From assembly GCF_030812885.1 (NCBI RefSeq), contig NZ_JAUSTO010000003.1, positions 192,365 through 256,364 on the forward strand: a stretch of 64,000 bases of DNA, given 5' to 3'. Shown here piece after piece: positions 51,906 to 59,867 of this stretch. Each line of letters starts with the position of its first letter. Within the stretch, counting starts at the first letter, position 1. The DNA is from Moryella indoligenes (GTDB taxonomy: Bacteria; Bacillota; Clostridia; Lachnospirales; Lachnospiraceae). Under the pieces are notes generated by a model. It searched no databases. It was given only the letters and a program-made list of their open reading frames with translations, and was not told the origin of the DNA. The translations under genes and the position numbers were made by a program.

Positions 51906-51974
51906 CCTTTCCCCTGCGGCATGTTCCCGTAGAAACGCACCACATACTCCTTCCCCTTTCAGCTTTTTATTTTA

Positions 51975-51990
51975 GTTAGCCAAGGCTAAC
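51975..51990. promoter_or_regulatory. 16-bp perfect palindrome in the caspase gene leader
   Basis: GTTAGCC and GGCTAAC flank two bases. It lies just downstream of the promoter's expected transcription start, so a bound regulator would block the gene. I do not recognise the regulator. Confidence 0.5.
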
Positions 51991-52002
51991 ATTAACAGGC
52001 GT

Positions 52003-52031
52003 ATTATACCCTGACAGCTGAAAAGAAGCAA
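52003..52031 (-). promoter_or_regulatory. Promoter of the giant caspase gene
   Basis: On the minus strand TTGCTT (52031-52026) and a consensus TATAAT (52008-52003) are 17 bases apart, about 100 bases upstream of the start codon. Confidence 0.7.
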
Positions 52032-52098
52032 TATCTTTTATTCTCACAGAGCTGTCGCCCGGGATGAAGCAGAAGACGCGCCTCACCGCTTCTGTCGC

Positions 52099-52230
52099 TT
52101 TCCTAAGATTTTCCTAAGACTTCATTCAAATAATATTCACCCATTTCTTACAGACAGCTGTTATACTTAGGTCACAAACATAAAGCGATTTACGATCTCC
52201 TTAAAACTTTTTGAAACCCATCCCTGAACA
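52099..52230 (+). other. Gene-free stretch with 11-bp-spaced direct repeats and a possible activated promoter
   Basis: TTTCCTAAGA occurs twice, 11 bp apart (52099-52108 and 52110-52119), the layout of OmpR/PhoB-type sites. A TATACT -10 box follows at 52162-52167 without a good -35. No open frame with a ribosome site follows before the hairpin at 52231, so a transcript would be a short RNA of about 90 bases. The evidence is weak. Confidence 0.3.
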
Positions 52231-52265
52231 AAAGACCTCCGGTTCTCCCCCGGAGGTCTTTCCCT
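52231..52265. terminator. Terminator downstream of lysA
   Basis: AAAGACCTCCGG and CCGGAGGTCTTT form a perfect 12-bp stem with a 7-base loop. The minus-strand tail TCTTTTGTTC fits termination of lysA, 180 bases away; the plus-strand tail is TCTTTCCC. Confidence 0.75.
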
Positions 52266-52437
52266 GTCCTATTCTATTGTCCCATCTCGCCGTCACCCGG
52301 CGGAGCGCCGCTCTCCGAATGCCCTGCCGCTGCCGACCGTGCCGCACGGTACCCTCTCCTCACAAAGACAGAAGCCCGCCGCTCCGGCTGCCCTCCGTCT
52401 GTCAGGCAGGACGAAGACTCCGTCTCCCAGCGCGCGC

Positions 52438-53700
52438 TCATTTTATTGGAAGGCCCGGAAAATCCAGGGTGGCAAAGTAGTCCGACGGCGTCTCCGCCCG
52501 GCGAATCTGCTGCACAGAGCCGTCTGTCTTCAGAAGCAGCTCCGCGCTCCGCAGCTTCCCATTGTAGTTATAACCCATAGAAAAGCCATGTGCTCCGGTA
52601 TCATGAATATAGAGATAGTCCCCCGGCTCAATCTCCGGCAGCATGCGATCTACTGCGAACTTGTCATTGTTCTCGCAGAGTGAACCGACAATATCGTAGC
52701 GGTGATCGCAGGCCATATGCTCCTTTCCCAGCACTGTGATGTGGTGATAGGCTCCATACATCGCCGGGCGCATCAGGTTGCAGGCGCAGGCATCTGTCCC
52801 GATATATTCCTTATAGATATGCTTTTCATGGACGGCCCGCGTGACCAGCGCGCCATAGGGTCCCATCATAAAACGGCCCATCTCTGTGTACAGGGCGACA
52901 TCTCCCATACCGGCTGGAACCAGCAGCTCCTCATAGACCCTGCGAACCCCCGCGGCAATCGCAAAGATATCATTCGGCTCCTGCTCCGGCCGATAGGGTA
53001 TCCCGACTCCGCCGGAGAGATTGATAAAGCGTATATCCGCACCCGTCTCCCGCTTAAGCCGCACTGCCTCGCGGAATAAAATACCGGCAAGCTTCGGGTA
53101 GTACTCCGTTGTGACTGTATTGCTTGCAAGAAAAGCATGCAGACCGAAATGCTTCACGCCCTTCTGCTGCATGAGCCGGAATGCCTCCGTGATCTGCTCC
53201 GGCGTCATGCCATACTTGGAATCGCCCGGATTGTCCATAATGCCATTCGAGAGCTCAAACATCCCGCCCGGATTGTAGCGGCAGCTCATGGTCTCCGGCA
53301 GTCTCCCGAGCACCTGCTCCACGCAGCGAATATGCGTAAAGTCGTCGAGGTTAATGATGGCTCCGAGCCTGTCTGCACAGGCAAATTCCTCCGGCGGCGT
53401 GTCGTTTGAAGAGAACATGATATCCCGCCCCCGGAAGCCGCAGGCCTCGCTCAGCATGAGCTCCGTCTCTGAGGAGCAGTCCACGCCGCAGCCGTGCTCC
53501 TTCAGTATATTCATGAGATAAGGATTTGGCGTCGCCTTCACTGCAAAATACTCGCGAAAGCCTGGATTCCAAGCGAAGGCTTCCTGCACCCGCATGGCAT
53601 TTTCTCTGATGCCTCTCTCGTCGTAGATGTGCCAGGGCGTCGGATACTGTGCCGCGATGCGCTCCGCCTGTTCCCGCGTAAGAAATGCTCTCTTCTCCAT
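52438..53700 (-). CDS. lysA: Diaminopimelate decarboxylase
   Basis: A 420-residue fold-III PLP decarboxylase, the last step of lysine synthesis from meso-diaminopimelate. Lys55 in YFAVKATPNP binds PLP. LHAFLASNTVTTEYYPKLA, NLSGGVGIPY with the glycine-rich phosphate loop, EMGRFMMGPYGALVT and CENNDKFA with the catalytic Cys are in the expected order. The N terminus PTPWHIYDERGIREN is typical of this Lachnospiraceae-type LysA. It stands alone between two other minus-strand genes. Confidence 0.92.
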   Translation of the reverse strand: MEKRAFLTREQAERIAAQYPTPWHIYDERGIRENAMRVQEAFAWNPGFREYFAVKATPNPYLMNILKEHGCGVDCSSETELMLSEACGFRGRDIMFSSNDTPPEEFACADRLGAIINLDDFTHIRCVEQVLGRLPETMSCRYNPGGMFELSNGIMDNPGDSKYGMTPEQITEAFRLMQQKGVKHFGLHAFLASNTVTTEYYPKLAGILFREAVRLKRETGADIRFINLSGGVGIPYRPEQEPNDIFAIAAGVRRVYEELLVPAGMGDVALYTEMGRFMMGPYGALVTRAVHEKHIYKEYIGTDACACNLMRPAMYGAYHHITVLGKEHMACDHRYDIVGSLCENNDKFAVDRMLPEIEPGDYLYIHDTGAHGFSMGYNYNGKLRSAELLLKTDGSVQQIRRAETPSDYFATLDFPGLPIK

Positions 53701-53830
53701 CTGTATTCCTTCCTGTCATGGGACGCAGCAATGTCCGGATCACACCCTTCTGCCTGTCCTGATTCTGAGTGATGCCTGTGTTCCTTTCGGTTCGCATAGT
53801 GCTCCGGCAATCTCCCGTCTCACAAAGTTC

Positions 53831-54682
53831 TCACTCCACGTGCTTGTGCGTGTAGAGGTGCTCTGAGCAGTACTCGTAATCTCCGTTGCACTTTGAGCAG
53901 TAGCGGAACTCCAGCTCCGGCGCATCGAGCTCCGTCCGCCCACAGACTGCACAGCGGTGCCGCGTCTCCTTCCCGGCTCCCGCCGCGCGATCCACGGGTA
54001 CGATCTTCCTGCCGCTCTCACCCGACATTTTCCGCCGAAACTCCGCCTTTCTCCGTATCTCTGCGGGGGAGAAGCGCCGCAGCGTCCCCGACCATGCAAA
54101 GAAGAGCAGCAGGTTCATGAGGCAGAGCACGATCTCCAGCTTCTCCGCCGTGCCTCCCATCAGAAAAGCCCCCGCTGCCATAACAATATAGAAGACGGCC
54201 AGATATTTTGCCTTTACCGGAAGCACGAAATAGATGTAGAACTGCATCTCCGGAAAGGTCAGCGCAAAGGCAAGAAAAATCGAGAGATTCAGGTTCGCCG
54301 GCGTGAGATATACCGTGTGTCCTGTGATAAAATAGTCTGCGAAGGCCGCTATGATATGGAAGAAAACACCTCCGAACATGAAGATATTGAAGCGGAAGGA
54401 GCCCCAGATATTCTCCAGTGTGCTTCCGAGCGAGTAGTACATGAGCAGCAGAAGCAGACCCCATACGAGACTGCTGCTTGGCGGATAGAGGAGAAAGCTC
54501 ACGAGCCTCCACACCTCCCCGTGCAGGATGCGCTCCGGATCCAGCGCAAGATACTGGTAGTAGAGCGCCGGTCTGGTGACGCTCAGCACAAAGCCTGCGG
54601 CGTAGAGCATGGTGAAGTAGCGCATGAGCCCATGCACCGCATAGCGCCCGTATTTCTTCTGAAGCTTCTCAAAAAAATTCAT
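53831..54682 (-). CDS. Rhomboid-fold membrane protein with C-terminal zinc ribbon, probably inactive as a protease
   Basis: A 283-residue membrane protein with about six hydrophobic segments. The stretch ERILHGEVWRLVSFLLYPPSSSLVWGLLLLLMYYSLGSTLENIWGSFRF matches the L1 loop and WR motif of rhomboid and derlin proteins. The protease motif GxSG in segment 4 and the His in segment 6 are not seen (LTPANLNLSIFLAF), so it is probably a pseudoprotease. The cytoplasmic tail ends in a zinc ribbon (CAVCGRTEL to YCSKCNGDYEYCSEHLYTHKH). The start follows TAGGAGGAA. The function is unknown. Confidence 0.8.
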   Translation of the reverse strand: MNFFEKLQKKYGRYAVHGLMRYFTMLYAAGFVLSVTRPALYYQYLALDPERILHGEVWRLVSFLLYPPSSSLVWGLLLLLMYYSLGSTLENIWGSFRFNIFMFGGVFFHIIAAFADYFITGHTVYLTPANLNLSIFLAFALTFPEMQFYIYFVLPVKAKYLAVFYIVMAAGAFLMGGTAEKLEIVLCLMNLLLFFAWSGTLRRFSPAEIRRKAEFRRKMSGESGRKIVPVDRAAGAGKETRHRCAVCGRTELDAPELEFRYCSKCNGDYEYCSEHLYTHKHVE

Positions 54683-54707
54683 CGCATTCCTCCTAGATAA
54701 TAAGCAT

Positions 54708-54737
54708 ATTATAGGAATGATGCTCCCGCTTTGTCAA
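54708..54737 (-). promoter_or_regulatory. Promoter of the rhomboid-fold gene
   Basis: On the minus strand TTGACA (54737-54732) and TATAAT (54713-54708) are both consensus, with an 18-base spacer, 26 bases from the start codon. Confidence 0.8.
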
Positions 54738-54772
54738 ACGGATTGACGAAACAGTTCCCGCTTCTGTGTCGA

Positions 54773-54801
54773 TTGATATTTGAGATTCTTTGTGCTAGAA
54801 T
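54773..54801 (+). promoter_or_regulatory. Promoter of the dehydratase-activase gene
   Basis: TTGATA (54773-54778) and TAGAAT (54796-54801) are 17 bases apart, about 90 bases upstream of the chosen start, divergent from the rhomboid-fold promoter. Confidence 0.7.
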
Positions 54802-54892
54802 CCTACGTTACAGCTATGCTGCTTCTATGTTACTATAGAATCAGAGCTTATGAACATGATCATTTCCATCTGTGCATTTTGAGGTTATGAAT

Positions 54893-57800
54893 ATGATAAA
54901 TCAACAGTACCGGCTCGGCATCGACATCGGCTCCACAACCGTGAAGATTGCGATCATCGACGAGGCGGGAACGCTTCTATTTTCTGACTATCAGCGTCAC
55001 TACGCCAATATCCAGGAGACGCTCTCACGCCTCCTCGCAGACGCAGAAACAAAGCTCGGCCCTGTCTCTCTGGTACCGATGATCACAGGCTCCGGCGGCC
55101 TGACACTCGCGAAGCACCTGAGGGTGAGCTTTGTGCAGGAGGTCGTCGCGGTCGCCACCGCACTGAAGCACTACGCGCCGCAGACCGATGTCGCGATAGA
55201 GCTCGGCGGCGAGGACGCGAAGATCATCTACTTCACCGGCGGTATTGACCAGCGCATGAACGGCATCTGCGCCGGCGGAACAGGCTCCTTTATTGACCAG
55301 ATGGCCTCCCTTCTTCAGACAGACGCCGCGGGACTGAATGCGTACGCGCGCGGCTATAAGGCGATCTACCCCATTGCGGCCCGCTGCGGCGTGTTTGCAA
55401 AGACAGATATTCAACCACTCATCAATGAGGGGGCCACACGGGAGGATCTCGCCGCATCCATCTTCCAGGCAGTCGTGAACCAGACCATCTCGGGTCTCGC
55501 CTGCGGGAAGCCGATCCGCGGCCACGTCGCCTTTCTCGGTGGCCCGCTCCACTTTCTGCCCGAGCTGAAGAACGCCTTTATCCGCACCCTGCGTCTCACG
55601 GACGAGTATATCATTGCGCCTGAGAATTCCCATCTCTTTGCGGCGCTCGGCTCTGCCATGAACGCGGAGGCAGAGGCCGCCGTCCCCATCTCCTCGCTGA
55701 TCTCTGTCCTGACGAAGGGCGTCTCCATGGATCACGAGGTGCAGCGCCTCTCTCCCCTCTTTGCGGATGAAGAGGACTATCGGCGCTTCCACAGACGCCA
55801 TGCGGGACACTCCGTGAAGTCCGCAGACTTCGCATCCTACACCGGCAACATCTTCCTCGGTATCGACGCGGGCTCCACCACGACAAAGATCGCGCTGATC
55901 GGCAGCGAGGGCGAGCTTCTGTATAAATTTTACGCGGGTAATGAGGGCTCCCCGCTGGCGACCGCCATCCGCGCAGTGAAGGAAATCAAGGCGCAGATGA
56001 ATCCTGCCGCCAAAATTGTCTATTCCTGCTCCACCGGCTACGGCGAAGCACTCTTAAAGTCCGCCTTCATGCTGGATGAGGGAGAGGTTGAGACCATCTC
56101 CCACTACTACGCCGCCGCCTTCTTCGAGCCGGAGGTGGACTGCATCCTGGATATCGGCGGTCAGGACATGAAGTGCATACGCATCAAGGATCACACTGTG
56201 GACTCCGTGCAGCTGAACGAGGCCTGCTCCTCCGGCTGCGGCTCCTTCATCGAGACCTTCGCCAAATCGCTCGGCTACTCCGTGCAGGACTTCGCAAAGG
56301 AGGCACTGTTTGCAAAAAATCCGGTAGATCTCGGAACGCGCTGCACTGTCTTCATGAATTCAAATGTAAAGCAGGCACAGAAGGAGGGCGCGACTGTCGC
56401 AGATATTTCCTCCGGTCTCGCCTACTCCGTGATTAAAAACGCACTCTTCAAGGTGATCAAGATCGCAGACGCAGCAAGTCTCGGAAAGCACATTGTCGTG
56501 CAGGGAGGCACCTTCTACAACGACGCCGTGCTGCGCGCCTTTGAGCGCACCGCGGGCTGTGAGTGCATACGCCCGGACATCGCAGGCATCATGGGTGCCT
56601 TCGGCGCAGCGCTTATCGCGAGAGAGCGCTGGGAGGGCGCAGAGACCAGCATGCTTCCGCTGGACAGGATCATCTCCCTCGAGTACCGCACCTCCATGAC
56701 CCGCTGTCAGGGCTGCAACAACCGCTGCGTACTCACCGTAAATCAGTTTGGCGGCGGCCGGCGCTTTGTCTCCGGCAACCGCTGCGAGCGCGGCCTGGGA
56801 CTTGACCGGAAGAAGAAGGAGGTTCCGAACCTCTTCGACTATAAATTTCACCGTCTCTTCGACATCGAGGCACTCCCGGAAGACGAGGCTCCCCGCGGGA
56901 CGGTCGGCATTCCCCGCGTCCTGAATATGTACGAGGACTATCCGTTCTGGGCAGTCTTCTTCCGTGAGCTCGGCTTCCACCTGGTGCTCTCTCCTGTTTC
57001 ATCCCGGCAGATCTACGAGCTCGGCATCGAGAGCATCCCGAGTGAGTCGGAGTGCTATCCCGCAAAGATCGCGCACGGACACGTGACCTGGCTCATCCGG
57101 CAGGGCATCCACACCATCTTCTACCCCTGCATTCCCTATGAGCGGAACGAACAGGCGGGCGCGGGCAATCACTACAATTGCCCCATCGTCACCTCCTACG
57201 CGGAGAATATCAAGAACAATGTGGAGGAGCTGGAGGAGCAGAATGTGCGCTTCCTGAACCCCTTCATGTCCTTCACAAATGAGAAGATTCTCACGGCGCA
57301 GCTTGAAAAGATCATGTGGAAGGAATTTCACGTGGGACCGGCAGAGGTGCGCGCGGCTGCACACGCAGGCTGGCAGGAGCTGCTTCAGGCAAAGGCCGAT
57401 ATCGAAGCCGAGGGAGAGCGCGCCATCGAATGGTGCAGAGAAAACAGGCGACACGGCATCGTGCTGGCGGGCCGCCCCTATCACACGGATCCGGAGATTC
57501 ACCACGGCATTCCGGACATGATTACGAGCTACGGCCTCGCGGTACTGACGGAGGATTCCGTCTCCCACCTCGGAAAGATTGAGCGCCCGGTCGTGGTCTC
57601 CGACCAGTGGATGTACCACTCCCGCCTCTACGCGGCGGCGAGCTACGTGAAGAACTCCGAGTATCTGGATCTCGTGCAGCTGAACTCCTTCGGCTGTGGA
57701 CTGGATGCCGTCACCACGGATCAGGTATCCGATATCCTGACCGGATCGGACAAGATCTACACCGCCTTAAAGATAGACGAGGTAAATAATCTCGGCGCCG

Positions 57801-59164
57801 CAAGGATACGCATCCGCTCCCTGATCGCCGCGCTCCGCGTGCGCGACCGGAAGCATTACCAGAGGCACATCCGCTCTGCTGAGTATCACCGCGTGCTCTT
57901 CACAAAGGAGATGAAAAAGGAGAATTACACCATACTCTGCCCGCAGATGTCACCGATCCACTTTGAGCTTTTGGCTCCTGCGATCAGTGCCTTCGGCTAC
58001 AATGTCGTGCTGCTGGACAACGACGACCACAGTGCCGTGGACACCGGACTGAAGTATGTGAACAACGACGCCTGCTTCCCCTCCCTCTGTACCATCGGTC
58101 AGGTGATGGAGGCGCTGCTCTCCGGAAAATACGACTTGAACCACACCGCTGTCTTCATGAGTCAGACCGGCGGCGGCTGCCGTGCCTCGAACTACATCGG
58201 CTTCATACGGCGCGCGCTGGAGAAAGCAGGCATGGGACAGATTCCCGTGATCTCAGTCAATGTCGGCAATATGGAGAAAAATCCCGGCTTTCGCATCACC
58301 ATCCCCATGGCAGTAAAGACCATACAGGCGACCATCTACGGCGATGTGATGATGCGCTGTCTGTACGCGACACGCCCCTACGAGCGCGAGCCCGGAAGTG
58401 CCGATGCCCTGCACAGAAAATGGAACGCCATCTGCATGAAGGCCGTTGCAAAGCGGGCGCCCGACATGGCGGAGTACCGCCGCATTGTCCGCGCAATCGT
58501 AAAGGACTTCGACGAGCTGCCGCGCCGCCCGGTGAGCAAGCCGAAGGTCGGCGTCGTCGGTGAGATACTCGTCAAGTTCTCACCTCTCGCGAACAACCAC
58601 ATCGTAGAGCTCCTGGAGCGGGAGGGTGCAGAGGCGGTGATGCCGGATCTTCTCGACTTCATGTACTACTCCTTCTACAATCTGAACTTCAAGGCGGAGA
58701 ATCTCGGCTTCTCGAAGCGCGCCGCCTTCCTCTGCAACCTGGGGATCCGGCTCATGGACTGGTTCCGCTCAGATGTCCGCGAGGCACTGCGTGAGTCGAA
58801 GCACTTCACCGCCCCCGGCGACATCCGCCACATGGCAGAAATGTCCAGCGAATTTGTATCTCTCGGAAATATGACCGGCGAGGGCTGGTTCCTCACTGGG
58901 GAGATGCTGGAGCTCATCGAGAGCGGCACCAAAAATATCGTCTGCACGCAGCCCTTTGGCTGCCTGCCAAACCACATCGTCGGCAAGGGCGTGATTAAGC
59001 AGCTGCGCGCCGCCTATCCGAGCGCCAATATCATCGCTGTCGATTATGACCCCGGTGCGTCGGAGGTAAATCAGCTGAACCGCATCAAGCTGATGCTCGC
59101 CATGGCACAGAAAAATCTCAGGGAGAGCAGCTGCTGCGCAGGCGGCTGCTGTGAGCCGGAATAA
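54893..59164 (+). CDS. Large acyl-CoA dehydratase activase-like protein (two BadF/HgdC modules plus HgdB-like region)
   Basis: A 1423-residue cytoplasmic protein of the 2-hydroxyacyl-CoA dehydratase activator family. Module 1 starts GIDIGSTTVKIAIIDEAG and has Cys126 (NGICAGGTGSF) and Cys165 (AARCGVFAK). They are 39 residues apart, like the [4Fe-4S]-binding pair Cys127/Cys166 of HgdC. Module 2 starts GIDAGSTTTKIALIG near residue 323, with CSSGCGSF (Cys449) and GTRCTVFM (Cys484). A Cys-rich segment (CQGCNNRCVLTVN) and a DUF2229/HgdB-like part (IPSESECYPAKIAHGHV, MSQTGGGCRASNYIGF) follow, and the end is CCAGGCCEPE. ATG 54893 is best spaced from GAGG. Such proteins are widespread in Clostridia; their substrates are mostly unknown. 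It should be an oxygen-sensitive ATP-driven reductase component. Confidence 0.9.
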   Translation: MINQQYRLGIDIGSTTVKIAIIDEAGTLLFSDYQRHYANIQETLSRLLADAETKLGPVSLVPMITGSGGLTLAKHLRVSFVQEVVAVATALKHYAPQTDVAIELGGEDAKIIYFTGGIDQRMNGICAGGTGSFIDQMASLLQTDAAGLNAYARGYKAIYPIAARCGVFAKTDIQPLINEGATREDLAASIFQAVVNQTISGLACGKPIRGHVAFLGGPLHFLPELKNAFIRTLRLTDEYIIAPENSHLFAALGSAMNAEAEAAVPISSLISVLTKGVSMDHEVQRLSPLFADEEDYRRFHRRHAGHSVKSADFASYTGNIFLGIDAGSTTTKIALIGSEGELLYKFYAGNEGSPLATAIRAVKEIKAQMNPAAKIVYSCSTGYGEALLKSAFMLDEGEVETISHYYAAAFFEPEVDCILDIGGQDMKCIRIKDHTVDSVQLNEACSSGCGSFIETFAKSLGYSVQDFAKEALFAKNPVDLGTRCTVFMNSNVKQAQKEGATVADISSGLAYSVIKNALFKVIKIADAASLGKHIVVQGGTFYNDAVLRAFERTAGCECIRPDIAGIMGAFGAALIARERWEGAETSMLPLDRIISLEYRTSMTRCQGCNNRCVLTVNQFGGGRRFVSGNRCERGLGLDRKKKEVPNLFDYKFHRLFDIEALPEDEAPRGTVGIPRVLNMYEDYPFWAVFFRELGFHLVLSPVSSRQIYELGIESIPSESECYPAKIAHGHVTWLIRQGIHTIFYPCIPYERNEQAGAGNHYNCPIVTSYAENIKNNVEELEEQNVRFLNPFMSFTNEKILTAQLEKIMWKEFHVGPAEVRAAAHAGWQELLQAKADIEAEGERAIEWCRENRRHGIVLAGRPYHTDPEIHHGIPDMITSYGLAVLTEDSVSHLGKIERPVVVSDQWMYHSRLYAAASYVKNSEYLDLVQLNSFGCGLDAVTTDQVSDILTGSDKIYTALKIDEVNNLGAARIRIRSLIAALRVRDRKHYQRHIRSAEYHRVLFTKEMKKENYTILCPQMSPIHFELLAPAISAFGYNVVLLDNDDHSAVDTGLKYVNNDACFPSLCTIGQVMEALLSGKYDLNHTAVFMSQTGGGCRASNYIGFIRRALEKAGMGQIPVISVNVGNMEKNPGFRITIPMAVKTIQATIYGDVMMRCLYATRPYEREPGSADALHRKWNAICMKAVAKRAPDMAEYRRIVRAIVKDFDELPRRPVSKPKVGVVGEILVKFSPLANNHIVELLEREGAEAVMPDLLDFMYYSFYNLNFKAENLGFSKRAAFLCNLGIRLMDWFRSDVREALRESKHFTAPGDIRHMAEMSSEFVSLGNMTGEGWFLTGEMLELIESGTKNIVCTQPFGCLPNHIVGKGVIKQLRAAYPSANIIAVDYDPGASEVNQLNRIKLMLAMAQKNLRESSCCAGGCCEPE

Positions 59165-59185
59165 GAAGCAAAACAGGAGTACAGC

Positions 59186-59851
59186 ATGGCAAAGAATAAA
59201 AAACAACAGATGTCAGACCGCTTTCTCCTGACTCTGTTTCTGACCCTCAGCGGAGGCTTCCAGGATGCCTACAGCTATATGGTCCGGGACGGGGTCTTCG
59301 CCAACGCGCAGACTGGAAATATTGTTCTGCTCGGAACGCACCTCATCTCAGGCAACTTAAGCTGCGCGCCGCGCTACATCCTACCCATTCTCGCCTTCGC
59401 TGCAGGCATCATGGCGGCAGAGCAGACAGAGGCCCGATTCAAGCACGCAAAAAGGATCCACTGGCGTCAGGGGATCCTTCTCGCTGAAATATTCATTTTG
59501 ATCCTGGTCGGGCTCATGCCGCTCCCGCTCAACACACCGGCAAATATCCTGGTCTCCTTCGCCTGCGCCATGCAGGTGCAGAGCTTCCGCAAGGTGAATG
59601 GAAAGTCCTATGCCAGCACCATGTGCATCGGAAACCTCCGGAGCGGAACCGCAGCTCTGTCCGCATGGCTCCGTGAGCCCAGTGTGCAGATTCTTGAAAA
59701 CGTCCTTTATTATTTTGGCGTGATTCTTGTCTTTGCAATCGGAGCAGGCATAGGAGGAAATCTCTCTCCCCTCTTTGGCATCCGGGCCATATGGGTGAGC
59801 CCGGCTCTGCTTACCATTGGTGTCGTGCTGATGCACCGACGCGCGCGCTGA
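59186..59851 (+). CDS. DUF1275 (YoaK-type) membrane protein
   Basis: A 221-residue protein with about six membrane segments. It has the family start LTLSGGFQDAYSYMVRDGVFANAQTGNIVLLG, and FACAMQVQSFRKVNGKSYASTMCIGNLRSG in the middle. The function is not established, although a transport role is assumed for the family. It starts 22 bases after the activase stop behind ACAGGAG, so it is co-transcribed. Only 16 bases separate its stop from that of the convergent permease gene. Confidence 0.88.
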   Translation: MAKNKKQQMSDRFLLTLFLTLSGGFQDAYSYMVRDGVFANAQTGNIVLLGTHLISGNLSCAPRYILPILAFAAGIMAAEQTEARFKHAKRIHWRQGILLAEIFILILVGLMPLPLNTPANILVSFACAMQVQSFRKVNGKSYASTMCIGNLRSGTAALSAWLREPSVQILENVLYYFGVILVFAIGAGIGGNLSPLFGIRAIWVSPALLTIGVVLMHRRAR

Positions 59852-59867
59852 GCCAGGCACTCTTGCC

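Noticed and set aside
51559..51945. 128-codon frame overlapping the caspase gene start as a separate protein
   Set aside because: It is out of frame with the signal peptide, its product is Lys/Glu/Arg-rich chance sequence, and only its start site is notable. It is mentioned as a possible upstream regulatory frame.
54728..54750. Second Rex-like palindrome near the rhomboid-fold promoter
   Set aside because: The TTGTCAA there is simply the reverse of the -35 box and the opposing arm is imperfect.
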